DNA of 64,000 nt from Sphingomonas sp. (GCA_017418975.1 JAFOMG010000008.1:1-64000); one strand, 5' to 3'. Numbered from the stretch's first letter, positions 48,170 to 57,319 are shown. Notes: a model not told the origin generated them from the sequence alone. Numbers and translations are program-made.

Positions 48170-50185
48170 ATGAACCTGATGCGGGCCACCTTGAAACCCC
48201 TGGCCGCGATGGTGGTGGCGTTCGCCCCGCCGGCGCTGGCCCAGACCGACGACCTGGCCGCGGCGCTCGCCCTGCCGGTCGCCAGCCAGATGGCCGGCGC
48301 ACGCGACGTGCCGCGCTTCGCCTGGGTGGAGAACCGCGCCGGCGTGCGCAACCTGTGGGTGGCGGATGCGGGGCGGCAGGCCCGGCAGGTCACGCGCCAT
48401 GCCGAGGACGACGGCATGATGCTCTACGATCCGGCGCTCAGCCCCGACGGCCGGCGCCTGGCATATGTGCGCGGCGGGGACGACGAGTTCCCCGACGGCA
48501 AGATCCCCAATACCGCCTCGGCCGCGTTCACGCCGGGGCAGCAGGTGTTCGTCGTTGAAGACGGTGGAGATCCCACACCGATCGGAGACGGACACCTGCC
48601 CGTTTTCTCGCCCGACGGGCAGCGCATCGCCTTCACCCGGCGCGGCGAGCTGTGGCTGTGGCAGGCGGGCAAGGCGGCGCGGATCGCCGCGGTTCCGGGC
48701 GAGGTCAGCGACCTGAAATGGACGCCCGACGGCAAGCGGCTGCTCTTCGTCGACAATCGCAACGATCACGCCTTCGTCGCGCTGCTCGACGCGGATGGCG
48801 GCCGGCTGACCTATATGGAGCCGGCGCTCGGCTATTCGGTGGAGCCGGCGCTTTCGCCCGGTGGGGACCAGGTCGCCTATATCCAGTATCTCGATCCGCC
48901 CGCCGGCGCGGCGCGGGACGGCGGCCCCTATTGGTCGATCCGGGTGGCCGACGCCGCGACGGGCAAGGCCCGCACGGTCTGGACCGCCCCCCAGGGCATG
49001 GGCGGCCGCTATTACGGCACGCGCCAGCACAATCTCTGGTGGAGCAAGGGCGGCCGGCTGCTCTTCCCTTGGGAGCGAAGCGGCTTCCTGCACGTCTATG
49101 CGATCGACGCGGCCAAGGGCGGCGAGCCCCAGGCGCTGACCGCCGGCGGGTTCGAGGTCGAGACCTTCGTGCTCGGCGCCGACGACATGGTTACCTTCGC
49201 CGCCAATGCCGACGAGGCCGATCGGCGGCATTTCTGGCAGGTGCCGGCAAGCGGCGGGGCGGCGAAGCGCGTGACCGACGGCAAGGGCAGCGAGAGCCTG
49301 CCCGTCTTCGCGGGCGGGCTGCTGGCGGGGATCGCCGCCGATGCGCGCCATCCGGCCCATCCGGTGCTGGCGAAGGGCCTGGCGCCGCTGGGCGACACGG
49401 CGGAGCTGAAGGGCGCGGTGGCGCCCGAGGCGGTGACCTACCGCGCCGAGGACGGCGTTACCGTGCATGCCCAACTGTTCCGTGGCCAGGGCAAGGGCCC
49501 GCGCCCGGCTCTGGTCTTCGTCCATGGCGGGCCGCGGCGCCAGATGCTGCTCGGCTTCCACCATGCCCAATATTATTCGAACGCCTATGTGATGAACCAG
49601 GCGCTGGCAGCGCGGGGCTATACGGTGCTCTCGGTCAATTATCGCAGCGGCACCGGCTATGGACAGGCGTTCCGCGATGCGCCGGGGATCGCCCGCGACG
49701 GCGCCTCCGAATATCGCGACGTGCTCGCCGGCGGGCGCTGGCTCGCGGCGCAGAAGGACGTGGCGCCCGGCCGGATCGGCATCTGGGGCGGCAGCTGGGG
49801 CGGCTATCTGACCGCGCTGGCGCTGGCGCGGAACAGCGACCTGTTCAAGGCGGGCGCGGACTTCCACGGCGTCCACACCATGCTGCGCAATGTCGAGAAC
49901 AACCTGTCCCCCGAGCAACAGGCGGCCGCGCGGCAGAAACAGTGGGACAGCTCGCCGATGGGCGCGATCGGCACCTGGCGCTCGCCGGTGCTGCTCGTGC
50001 ACGGCGATGACGACCGGAATGTCGATTTCGGCCAGTCGCTGCTGCTCGCCCGCGAGCTGGCGGCACGGCGCATCCCGCACGAGGTGCTGGTGTTCCCCAA
50101 TGAGCGCCATGAATTCTTCCGCTATGCGGACTGGCTCACCGCCTATCGCCGCACCATTTCCTTCTTCGACGGGCATCTGAAATGA
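48170..50185 (+). CDS. S9-family (prolyl oligopeptidase-like) exported peptidase
   Basis: A 671-aa serine peptidase. The start is ATG 48170, with 48179 and 48119 as alternatives; the signal peptide ends ALAQTDD. A beta-propeller of WD/TolB-like repeats (LSPDGRRLAYVRGG, FSPDGQRIAFTRRGELWLW, WTPDGKRLLFVD) precedes the alpha/beta-hydrolase domain. The catalytic triad is Ser in IWGGSWGGYLTAL, Asp in VHGDDDRNVDF and His in NERHEFFRY. Members cleave short proline- or hydrophobic-containing peptides, as dipeptidyl- or acylaminoacyl-peptidases. The stop overlaps the next start as ATGA, so it works with the amidohydrolase in periplasmic peptide breakdown. Confidence 0.88.
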   Translation: MNLMRATLKPLAAMVVAFAPPALAQTDDLAAALALPVASQMAGARDVPRFAWVENRAGVRNLWVADAGRQARQVTRHAEDDGMMLYDPALSPDGRRLAYVRGGDDEFPDGKIPNTASAAFTPGQQVFVVEDGGDPTPIGDGHLPVFSPDGQRIAFTRRGELWLWQAGKAARIAAVPGEVSDLKWTPDGKRLLFVDNRNDHAFVALLDADGGRLTYMEPALGYSVEPALSPGGDQVAYIQYLDPPAGAARDGGPYWSIRVADAATGKARTVWTAPQGMGGRYYGTRQHNLWWSKGGRLLFPWERSGFLHVYAIDAAKGGEPQALTAGGFEVETFVLGADDMVTFAANADEADRRHFWQVPASGGAAKRVTDGKGSESLPVFAGGLLAGIAADARHPAHPVLAKGLAPLGDTAELKGAVAPEAVTYRAEDGVTVHAQLFRGQGKGPRPALVFVHGGPRRQMLLGFHHAQYYSNAYVMNQALAARGYTVLSVNYRSGTGYGQAFRDAPGIARDGASEYRDVLAGGRWLAAQKDVAPGRIGIWGGSWGGYLTALALARNSDLFKAGADFHGVHTMLRNVENNLSPEQQAAARQKQWDSSPMGAIGTWRSPVLLVHGDDDRNVDFGQSLLLARELAARRIPHEVLVFPNERHEFFRYADWLTAYRRTISFFDGHLK

Positions 50186-51453
50186 GGTGGCTGATGGTGG
50201 CGGCGGCACTGGCCGGGGCGAACGGGGCGCAGGCGCAGGAACGCGCGACGCTGATCCATGGCGCGCGCGTGTTCGAGGGCATCGGCAAGCCGGCGAAGAT
50301 CGCCGACGTGCTGATCGAAGGCGGCAAGGTCAGCCGGGTGGGCAAGAAGCTGCGCGTGCCCGAGGGAACGCAAGTGATCGACGCGACCGGGCTCACGCTG
50401 ATCCCCGGCCTGCACGACCTGCACATTCACACGCGGCGCGAGGCGTTCACCGAAGCGGCGTCGCTCCACCGCTTCTATCTGCCTTATCTGCGCGCCGGCG
50501 TGACCAGCGTGAACGAATTCTCGGTCTCTACGGAGATGATGCCCGGCATCCGCGCGCTCCAGGCGGACACCCCGCACCTCACCCTCGCGGTGCGGCTCGG
50601 CGTGCCCGACGGGCACGGCACCGAGAGCCAGTTCACCAACGCGATCACGCTCCAGGTCACCACCCCGGCCGAGGCGCACGCCGCCATGGCCAAGGCGCTG
50701 CCCTACAAGCCCGACATGGTGAAGGTGTTCAACGACGGCTGGCGCTACGGCGACCCCAACCGCCCCGACCGTCCGAGCATGGACGAACCGACCCTCGCCG
50801 CGATCGTCGCCGATGCGCACAAGGCGGGGATCAAGGTGATGACGCACACGGTGACGCTGGAGGGCGCCAAGATCGCCGCACGCGCCGGGGTGGACTCGGT
50901 GGCGCACGGCGTGGGCGACGCGCTGGTCGACGACGAGCTGATCGGCCTGATGCGGAAGCACCACATGGCCTATGTCGCCACGCTGGCGACCTATGAGCCG
51001 CTCGAGACGCGCATGCTGGCCCCCGAGGAGCTGGCGATGCTCACCCCCGAGCAGCGCGAGCGTGAGACCGCGCGGCTGGCCAAGGGCGAGGCGATCGCGC
51101 CCTATGACAGCAAGCGCTGGCAGATCATGCGCGAGAATATCCGCCGGCTGAAGGCGGCCGGGATCCGCATCGGCGTGGGCACGGACACGGGCATCGAGGG
51201 CGTCTATCCCGGCTTCGGCGCGCTGCGCGAGATGCGCATCCTGAACGAGCTGGGCTTCACTCCGGCCGAGGCGATCGAGGCCGGCTCGCGGGTGAGCGCC
51301 GACATCATGGGGCGCCGGAAGACCGAGGGCACGATCCGCAAGGGCATGCGCGCCGACCTGGTGCTGACCGGCGGGGCACCGGACCTGACCTTTCGCGACC
51401 TCTACTCGGTCAAGCGGGTATGGGTAGCGGGGCGCGAGGTCTCGCTCGACTGA
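50182..51453 (+). CDS. Exported amidohydrolase, Xaa-Pro/Xaa-Arg dipeptidase-like
   Basis: A 423-aa amidohydrolase-superfamily metalloenzyme with a signal peptide (cleavage near AQAQ20). The metal ligands are HxH in PGLHDLHIHTR (about residues 75-80), a possible carboxylated Lys in DMVKVFNDGW, His in VMTHTVTLEG and in SVAHGVGDA, and the catalytic Asp in GVGTDTGIEG. The set fits the prolidase-like/imidazolonepropionase-related group that cleaves dipeptides. It is translationally coupled to the S9 peptidase by ATGA, which supports a joint role in finishing peptide degradation. Substrate side-chain preference is not readable. Confidence 0.8.
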   Translation: MRWLMVAAALAGANGAQAQERATLIHGARVFEGIGKPAKIADVLIEGGKVSRVGKKLRVPEGTQVIDATGLTLIPGLHDLHIHTRREAFTEAASLHRFYLPYLRAGVTSVNEFSVSTEMMPGIRALQADTPHLTLAVRLGVPDGHGTESQFTNAITLQVTTPAEAHAAMAKALPYKPDMVKVFNDGWRYGDPNRPDRPSMDEPTLAAIVADAHKAGIKVMTHTVTLEGAKIAARAGVDSVAHGVGDALVDDELIGLMRKHHMAYVATLATYEPLETRMLAPEELAMLTPEQRERETARLAKGEAIAPYDSKRWQIMRENIRRLKAAGIRIGVGTDTGIEGVYPGFGALREMRILNELGFTPAEAIEAGSRVSADIMGRRKTEGTIRKGMRADLVLTGGAPDLTFRDLYSVKRVWVAGREVSLD

Positions 51454-51456
51454 CTC

Positions 51457-51574
51457 CCCTCCCTGAAAGGGAGGGATGGGGGTGGGTGGAGGCTCGGCGA
51501 TACCGAAACCGATCGCCTGACTGCTCCGTATAGCGTGCAAAAATCCACCCCAGCCCCTCCCTTTCAGGGAGGGG
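51457..51574. repeat. Paired hairpins forming a larger inverted repeat
   Basis: Two simple hairpins lie here: CCCTCCCT/AGGGAGGG (51457-51475, loop GAA) and CCCCTCCCT/AGGGAGGGG (51554-51574, loop TTC). They are also inverted copies of each other, with extra matching sequence inside (GGGTGGGTGGA against TCCACCCC). The unit fills the gap between the convergent amidohydrolase and symporter genes. It resembles the nested palindrome at 9396-9523. Confidence 0.7.
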
Positions 51575-51581
51575 AACTGCC

Positions 51582-52823
51582 CTAGGCCCGGTCCGCCGCG
51601 CGATAGACTTCCTCGTCCAGCTCGCCTTCCCAGCGCGCCACCAGGGTCGCCACGGTGAGGTTGGCCGAGGCGCTCGGCACCGTCCGCGTCATGTCGAGCA
51701 GCCGGTCGAAGGGCAGCACGAATCCGACCACCAGGGCAGTCTGTTCCGGCGAGACGCCCACCGCGCTCAGCACCGCCGCGAGCATGAACAGCGAGGCCGA
51801 TGGCACCGGCGCCGTGCCGAACGCGGCGAGCGCGCCGGTGAACAGCACCGTCGCATAGACGGTCGGCGTCAGGTGCACGCCAAACGCCTGCAGCGCGAAC
51901 ATCGAGAGCAGGCCGACATACATCGCCGTGCCGTCCTTGCCGATGCTCGCGCCGAGCGGCAGCACGGTGGAGAAGACCGAGCGGCCGATGCCCAGATTCT
52001 GCTCGGAGACACGCATCGCCACCGGCAGCGTCGCGCCGCTCGAGGCCGTGGAAAAGGCCACCGCCAGCGCGTCGACGATGCCGCGGAAGAAGGGCAGCAG
52101 CGGCAACCGCGCGACGAAGCGCAGGAGCAGGCTGTGCACCACCAGCATCTGGATCAGCGAGCCGAGCACCACCGCCAGCGCCAGCCAGCCGACATGGACG
52201 AACACCGCGGCGCCGTTCGCCGCGACGGCATTGGCGATCAGCGCGAACACGCCGAAGGGCGTCGCCTCCATCACCAGGCCGACGACGCGCAGCAGCACCG
52301 CCGAAGTCGATTGCAGCAGGTTGGCGAAGGGCTTGCCCGCCTCCCCCGCCACCACGGTGCCGCAGCCGATCAGGATCGAGGTGAAGATCAGCGCCAGCAT
52401 GTCGCCCTTGGCCAGCGCATCGAAGATGTTGGTCGGGATGATGTTGATCAGCTGCTCATAGGGCGTGACCGGCTTGCCGAGCACATGCGCCTCGGCCGTG
52501 CCGAGCGGCGCGCCGATGCCGGGCTGGACGATCGCCGCGACCAGCATACCCACAGAGACGGCGATGAAGGTGGTCAGCGCGAACATGCCGACCGTGCGCC
52601 CGCCGAGACTCCCGAGCCGCTTGGGATCGGCGAGCGTGGTGATGCCCGAGGCGATGGTGACCAGCACGATCGGCGCGACGAGCATGCGGATCGCGCGGAC
52701 GAACAGGTCGCCGACGAACTGCACCCAGGGCGCGCCCTGCGGCACCAGCAGCGCGAAGACCACGCCGAGGACGAGGAAGGCGAGCACGCGCTTCCACAGG
52801 GCGATGCCGAACCACCAGCCCAT
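51582..52823 (-). CDS. Dicarboxylate/amino-acid:cation symporter (DAACS family)
   Basis: A 413-aa inner-membrane symporter of the GltP/DctA family. It has eight helices plus two re-entrant loops; the serine-rich hairpin FSTASSGATLPVAM and the substrate-binding helices FLPFDRLLDMTRT and GKDGTAMYVG are visible. ATG 52823 shares one base with the D-aminoacylase stop (TGATG); GTG 52832 is the alternative. It is last in the dgcN-dgcA-D-aminoacylase chain. The likely cargo is glutamate, perhaps D-glutamate, or its N-acyl form. A C4-dicarboxylate cannot be excluded. The end is marked by the 51457-51574 repeat. Confidence 0.85.
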   Translation of the reverse strand: MGWWFGIALWKRVLAFLVLGVVFALLVPQGAPWVQFVGDLFVRAIRMLVAPIVLVTIASGITTLADPKRLGSLGGRTVGMFALTTFIAVSVGMLVAAIVQPGIGAPLGTAEAHVLGKPVTPYEQLINIIPTNIFDALAKGDMLALIFTSILIGCGTVVAGEAGKPFANLLQSTSAVLLRVVGLVMEATPFGVFALIANAVAANGAAVFVHVGWLALAVVLGSLIQMLVVHSLLLRFVARLPLLPFFRGIVDALAVAFSTASSGATLPVAMRVSEQNLGIGRSVFSTVLPLGASIGKDGTAMYVGLLSMFALQAFGVHLTPTVYATVLFTGALAAFGTAPVPSASLFMLAAVLSAVGVSPEQTALVVGFVLPFDRLLDMTRTVPSASANLTVATLVARWEGELDEEVYRAADRA

Positions 52824-54385
52824 CAGTTGCACGTCCCGGAGGTGGGCTTGTGCGCCAGCGCGCGGCCGGCGGCCTTGCCGGTCATCGCCCCCTTGTCGAC
52901 CGCGAGCACGCCGTTGACCAGCACGGTCCGCACCCCCGCCGCCAGCAGCGCCGGCTGCTCATAGGTGGCGCGCGAGGCATAGCTGCGCGGATCGAACACC
53001 ACGATGTCGGCGAAGGCGCCGGCGCGCAGATGGCCGCGGCCCTCCAGCCCGAACGTATCGGCGGTCAGCGCCGAACTTCGCTCGATGAACTGGCGCAGGG
53101 TGATCACATGGTCGGTCTTGACGTATTTGTCGTACTTGCGGGCGAAGGAGCCATAGACGCGCGGATGGCCGCCCGAGGCATCGGACCCGGTCATCACCCA
53201 GGGCTGGCGCATGAAGGCGGCGATGTCCGCCTCGCTCTGGTTGAACGAGACGGTGCCGGGATCGCCGATGCGGATCACGGCGATCGCGGCATCGACCGGC
53301 GACAGGTTCATCTCCTTCGCGACCGCATCGAGATAGCGGTTCCGGTACTTGCCCTCGACGATCAGCAGCTTGCCCGCCCCGCCGCGCTTGCGGAGATTCT
53401 CGATCATGCCGGCGTGCATCTTCTCGGCCAGCGCGGGATCGTCGAAGCGCTTGAGCAGCGCCGGGCGACCTCCGTCCTGCGCCCAGAGCGGGACGAGCGA
53501 GGCGACCAGGCTCGTGCCCGACGCCGACCAGGGATATTGGTTGGCGGTGACCTTCTCGCCGCGGGCCCGGGCCGCGTCGATCTTGGCGATGATCGCGGGC
53601 GCCTGGCCCTGCACGTCGACGCCCAGCGCCTTGATGTGGCTGATATGCGCGGGCAGCCTGCCCTCGCGCCCGATGCGGATCGCCTCGTCGATCGCGGCGG
53701 CCAGGCCCACCGTATAGCTGCTCTCGTCGCGGATATGGCTGTCATAGCTCCCACCGCGCTTGCCCGCTTCCTTGGCGAGCTCGATCACTTCCTCGGTCTT
53801 GGCGAAGCTCTGGGGCGCGTAGAACAGGCCCGTGGAAAGGCCGAGCGCGCCCTGGCACATCGCGCCGGCGACCAGGCCCTTCATCCGCTCCAGCTCGGCG
53901 GGGGTGGGATCGCGGGCATCCTCGCCCACCACCATCTCGCGCACCGCGCCGAAGCCGACCCAGGCGGCATAGTTGATGCCCACCGGCCGGGTCGCAGCGC
54001 TGCCGAGGACCTTGGCCAGGTCCGGGCTGCCGCCGCCGTCATTGCCGATGAACGCGGTGGTGACGCCCTGCATCAGAAAGGCCGGGATCAGGCGCTTCTT
54101 CGGATCCGCCGATGCGAGATCGTCGCCCATATGGGTGTGCGGATCGATGAAGCCGGGGGCGACGATCATCCCCTTCGCTTCGATCACGCGCGCGGCGAGC
54201 ACATTCGCATGCGCGCCGACCGCAAGGATGCGATCGCCCTTGACCGCGACATCGCCGACAAAGGGCGCGTCGGAGCCGGTATAGATCGTGCCGCCGCGGA
54301 TCAGCAGATCGACCTTTTTCGGCGGAAGCGGCGCGGCGGCGCCCAGTGAGAGAGCGGCAGTCCCCAGCAGCAGCGCGATCTTCAT
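52823..54385 (-). CDS. Exported D-aminoacylase (N-acyl-D-amino-acid deacylase)
   Basis: A 520-aa amidohydrolase-superfamily enzyme that hydrolyses N-acyl-D-amino acids. ATG 54385 follows GGGGA and opens a signal peptide (SLGAAAPLPP, about residue 20). Metal motifs are GFIDPHTHMGDD (HxH near residue 85), a cysteine ligand candidate in GAMCQGALGLSTGLFYAP, YDSHIRDES, HISHIKALG, and the catalytic Asp in VMTGSDASGGHPR. These are the standard D-aminoacylase landmarks. It overlaps dgcA by ATGA and the symporter by one base. Periplasmic release of D-amino acids would feed import and DgcN/DgcA. Acyl specificity (N-acetyl, lactyl, peptidyl) is open. Confidence 0.87.
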   Translation of the reverse strand: MKIALLLGTAALSLGAAAPLPPKKVDLLIRGGTIYTGSDAPFVGDVAVKGDRILAVGAHANVLAARVIEAKGMIVAPGFIDPHTHMGDDLASADPKKRLIPAFLMQGVTTAFIGNDGGGSPDLAKVLGSAATRPVGINYAAWVGFGAVREMVVGEDARDPTPAELERMKGLVAGAMCQGALGLSTGLFYAPQSFAKTEEVIELAKEAGKRGGSYDSHIRDESSYTVGLAAAIDEAIRIGREGRLPAHISHIKALGVDVQGQAPAIIAKIDAARARGEKVTANQYPWSASGTSLVASLVPLWAQDGGRPALLKRFDDPALAEKMHAGMIENLRKRGGAGKLLIVEGKYRNRYLDAVAKEMNLSPVDAAIAVIRIGDPGTVSFNQSEADIAAFMRQPWVMTGSDASGGHPRVYGSFARKYDKYVKTDHVITLRQFIERSSALTADTFGLEGRGHLRAGAFADIVVFDPRSYASRATYEQPALLAAGVRTVLVNGVLAVDKGAMTGKAAGRALAHKPTSGTCN

Positions 54386-55371
54386 GGCGTTCCCCAAAAT
54401 CCCGGAAGTGGCGGATAGAGCGTCCCGCCGCGGTCCTCGACCCCACCGGGGCGATCCTTGGCGAGCCAGATCGGACCGTCAAGATCGACGAAATCCGACA
54501 TGCGGGCGAGGTGCAGCGCCGCCGCGACCGACAAGGAGGAGCTGACCATGCAACCGGTCATCAGGCCGAGGCCGCGCGCGCGGGCGGCTTCGGCCAGGCG
54601 CAGCCCCTCGGTCAGGCCGCCGGCCTTGTCGAGCTTCACGTTCACCACCTGGTAGCGGCGCGCGACCTGGTCGAGATCCTCGCGGGTATGGAGCGACTCG
54701 TCGGCGGCGATCGGCACGAGCGGACGAAAGGTCTCGAGGCACGCATCGATCGCGGCCGCCACGGGCTGTTCGAGCAGATCGACCTTCAGTTCGGCGAGCA
54801 CCGGCTGCATCGCCTCGACCAGCCGGGCGTCCCAGCTCTCGTTGGGATCGACGATCAGCCGGGCGTCGGGCGCGGCGGCGCGGACGGCGCGGATCTGCGC
54901 ATCGGGCAGGCGGCCATCGACCTTCACCTTGAGCAGCGGCGCCTGCGCGAGGCGCCGCGCGGCGCAGCCCATCATCATCGGCGTGTCGATCACGATGGTG
55001 CGCGCACTGGCGACCGGCTCGGGCTCCGGCGCGCCGAGCAGCGCGGCAACGCTCCTCCCGGCTCCGCGCGCCTCCAGGTCCCACAGCGCGCAGTCAACCG
55101 CGTTGCGGGCTGCGCCGGCGGGAAGGAGCGCCAGCAGCTCCTCGCGCCCCGCGCCCGCCTCGATCGCCGGGCGGACGCCCTCGATCGCCGCGAGCGCATT
55201 CTCGACGCTCCCGCCATGGCGGGCATGGGGCACGCCCTCGCCCTTGCCTTCCAGCGCCCCGGCGCGGATCGAGACCGTGACCATATCGGCCTCGGTCCTC
55301 ACTCCGCGCGCGATGCGGAAGGGCCTGGTCAGCGCGAAGCGGTCGTGGCGGGCCGTGAGGGTTCGGTGCAT
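54382..55371 (-). CDS. dgcA: N-acetyl-D-glutamate racemase/dipeptide epimerase-type enolase (DgcA)
   Basis: A 329-aa enolase-superfamily epimerase. Next to a DUF1611 gene, such proteins are known as DgcA, which inverts N-acetyl-D-glutamate to the L-form. Alone they are annotated as L-Ala-D/L-Glu epimerase. The catalytic lysines lie in LLKVKVDGR (KxK) and NVKLDKAGG; metal ligands are in IVDPNESW, DLLEQPV and IAADESLH. The N-terminal FALTRPFRIARGVRTEA belongs to the capping domain, which supports start ATG 55371. This makes a 43-bp overlap with dgcN upstream. It overlaps the D-aminoacylase start by ATGA. Confidence 0.85.
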   Translation of the reverse strand: MHRTLTARHDRFALTRPFRIARGVRTEADMVTVSIRAGALEGKGEGVPHARHGGSVENALAAIEGVRPAIEAGAGREELLALLPAGAARNAVDCALWDLEARGAGRSVAALLGAPEPEPVASARTIVIDTPMMMGCAARRLAQAPLLKVKVDGRLPDAQIRAVRAAAPDARLIVDPNESWDARLVEAMQPVLAELKVDLLEQPVAAAIDACLETFRPLVPIAADESLHTREDLDQVARRYQVVNVKLDKAGGLTEGLRLAEAARARGLGLMTGCMVSSSLSVAAALHLARMSDFVDLDGPIWLAKDRPGGVEDRGGTLYPPLPGFWGTP

Positions 55372-56363
55372 AGCAACTCGTCGATGATCGCCTCGACCCC
55401 GAAGGCGATTGGATCGGTACAGGGCAGGCCGAGATCCGCCTCGATCTGCCGGCAAAGCGCGCGCGCCGCGTCCGCTTCCATGCGGGAAGTGTTGAGGCAC
55501 ACGCCGACCGCGCGCACGTCCGGGCTGGTCAGGCGCGCGACCTGGAGATTGGCCTCCAGGCATTCCCGCAGGCCCGGCAGCGCCCGGCCCGGCAAGCCGC
55601 GCATATGGCCGCGGCTGGGATCGTGGCAGAGCACGATCGCCTCGGGCTGGGCGCCGTGGAGCAGGCCGGTCGAGACGCCGGCGAAGCTCGGATGGAAGAG
55701 CGAGCCCTGACCCTCGATCAGGTCCCAGCCGCCATCGGTGCGCTCGGGCGCCAGCATCTCGATGCCGCCCGAGATGAAATCGGCGACGACCGCGTCGATC
55801 GGCACGCCGGCCCCGGCGATCAGGATGCCGGTCTGGCCCGTGGCCCGGAAATCGGCCTTCTCGCCGCGCGCCTTGAGCGCATCGGCGAGCGCGATCGTGG
55901 TGTACATCTTGCCCACCGAACAATCGGTGCCGACCGTCAGCAGGCGGCGGCCGGCCCTGGCATATCCGGTGCCGACCCGCATGTCCGCCGGGGGATCGCG
56001 CACGTCGAAGAGCTGCAGGCCCTTCTCTCTGGCGAGCGCGGCCAGCTCGGGCACGTCGCGCAGCCGCTGGTGGAGGCCGGCGGCGATGTTCATCCCCGCC
56101 TCCAGCGCCGCCATCGCGTCGCGCACCAGGTCGCCGCCCATGACGCCGCCCGAATTGGCGATGCCGAGGACGAGCGTCTTCGCGCCCGCCGCCGCGCCTT
56201 CCGCGATGGTCATGCGCGGCAGGCCGAGCGTGAGCGGACTGTCGTCGTGGCGGAACTCGCCCACGCAATCGCCGCGCCGGAATTCGGCCAGGCCACGCGA
56301 GGTCTTGATGCCCACGAAATCGGTGCTGTGACCGAGGTAGAGGAGGTAAGGTGCCGGTATCAT
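55329..56363 (-). CDS. dgcN: D-glutamate N-acetyltransferase (DgcN, DUF1611)
   Basis: A 344-aa DUF1611 protein. The family member DgcN acetylates D-glutamate, allowing DgcA to epimerise it. The N-terminal Rossmann-like half begins PYLLYLGHSTDFVGIKTSRG and has LVLGIANSGGV. The C-terminal half has a P-loop-like TVGTDCSVGKMYTTIAL and RATGQTGILIAG, then DFISGGIEMLAP and EGQGSLFHPSF, all hallmarks of the family. ATG 56363 is the only good start. It follows a LysR-type regulator on the same strand by 71 bp and overlaps dgcA by 43 bp. It contributes a route from D-Glu to L-Glu; the final deacetylase is not obvious. Confidence 0.88.
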   Translation of the reverse strand: MIPAPYLLYLGHSTDFVGIKTSRGLAEFRRGDCVGEFRHDDSPLTLGLPRMTIAEGAAAGAKTLVLGIANSGGVMGGDLVRDAMAALEAGMNIAAGLHQRLRDVPELAALAREKGLQLFDVRDPPADMRVGTGYARAGRRLLTVGTDCSVGKMYTTIALADALKARGEKADFRATGQTGILIAGAGVPIDAVVADFISGGIEMLAPERTDGGWDLIEGQGSLFHPSFAGVSTGLLHGAQPEAIVLCHDPSRGHMRGLPGRALPGLRECLEANLQVARLTSPDVRAVGVCLNTSRMEADAARALCRQIEADLGLPCTDPIAFGVEAIIDELLCTEPSRPATTASR

Positions 56364-56434
56364 TGGGTGATAACGCTATCCCGCCCGCATCGGGCGCCGC
56401 GCATAGCGAATGCGCGCCTCGGCATAGCCAGCCG

Positions 56435-57319
56435 TTATGGCGTATCGATCACCTTGGCGAGCGCCTTGAGGAAATCGGTGGCGAGCGCGGTGGGCGGCCG
56501 GTTGAGCAGGAACATCGCGTGCACGTCGAAGGTGAGTTGCGGCTTGAGCGGCCGCATCGCGAGGCCGGGGACGAGCGAGGCCTGGGCGGTGAAACTGTCC
56601 ACCACCGTCATCCCCACGCCCTGCGCGACCAGCGCGGTGGCGATGTAGAAGGTACGGGCCGAGATCACTTCGTCGAGATCGAGCTCGAGCCGCGCGCATT
56701 CCTGGCTGAACAGCTGGCCGATCGGGCCGCTATTGGCGAGGCTGATGAACGGGCGGCCGCGCAGCCGCTCCAGCTCGATGCGCGGCGGCGCGTCGGGCAT
56801 GTCCTCCTCGCGATAGAGCACCACCAGCTCGCCCTCGCCCAGCCAGCGATGGCCGATCGGCGCGGCATGGGGCACTTCATAGGCGATCGCGACATCGGTC
56901 TCGCGCTCGTAGAGCTTGCGGAGCAGATCGTCGTGATGAACAGTCTGGAGATCGAAGCGGACGCCCTCATGCCCCCGCATGAAGCGCGCGACGGCGGTGG
57001 GCAGCGCGTTGAGGGCCAGCGACGGCAGCGCCGAGACGCGTAGCATGCCGCCGGCCCCGCGCTTGAGGTTCCGCCCCGCCTCGCGCAGCGCATAGACGCG
57101 GTCCTGGATCTCCGAGACTTCGGTGAACAGGGTGTGCGCATCCTCGGTGGGGACGAGGCGGCCATTGGTGCGGTGGAAAAGCTGGAAGCCGAGCAGGCTC
57201 TCGGCATGGCGCAGCATCTTGGAAACCGAGGGCTGCGACACGTTGAGCGCGCGCGCGGCCCCGCTGACCGAGCCGTTCACATAGACGGCGTGGAAGATTT
57301 CGATGTGCCGCAGGTTCAT
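56435..57319 (-). CDS. dgcR: LysR-family regulator, probable DgcR
   Basis: A 294-aa LysR-type regulator. The helix-turn-helix is GSVSGAARALNVSQPSVSKML (about residues 16-36), followed by the linker HAESLLGFQLFHRTNGRLVPT and a periplasmic-binding-like effector domain (LRVSALPSLALNALP). In described D-glutamate loci a LysR protein (DgcR) activates dgcN-dgcA when D-Glu is present. Here the regulator sits just before dgcN on the same strand, not divergent, so it is probably part of the same transcript. The 71-bp gap to dgcN contains several ATAGC/ATAACG segments but no clear LysR box. The regulatory link is inferred from position. Confidence 0.8.
   Translation of the reverse strand: MNLRHIEIFHAVYVNGSVSGAARALNVSQPSVSKMLRHAESLLGFQLFHRTNGRLVPTEDAHTLFTEVSEIQDRVYALREAGRNLKRGAGGMLRVSALPSLALNALPTAVARFMRGHEGVRFDLQTVHHDDLLRKLYERETDVAIAYEVPHAAPIGHRWLGEGELVVLYREEDMPDAPPRIELERLRGRPFISLANSGPIGQLFSQECARLELDLDEVISARTFYIATALVAQGVGMTVVDSFTAQASLVPGLAMRPLKPQLTFDVHAMFLLNRPPTALATDFLKALAKVIDTP

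Noticed and set aside
54382..56268. Apparent 628-aa fusion of DgcA with upstream sequence
   Set aside because: The extension is an out-of-frame reading of dgcN. The normal capping-domain start lies at 55371.
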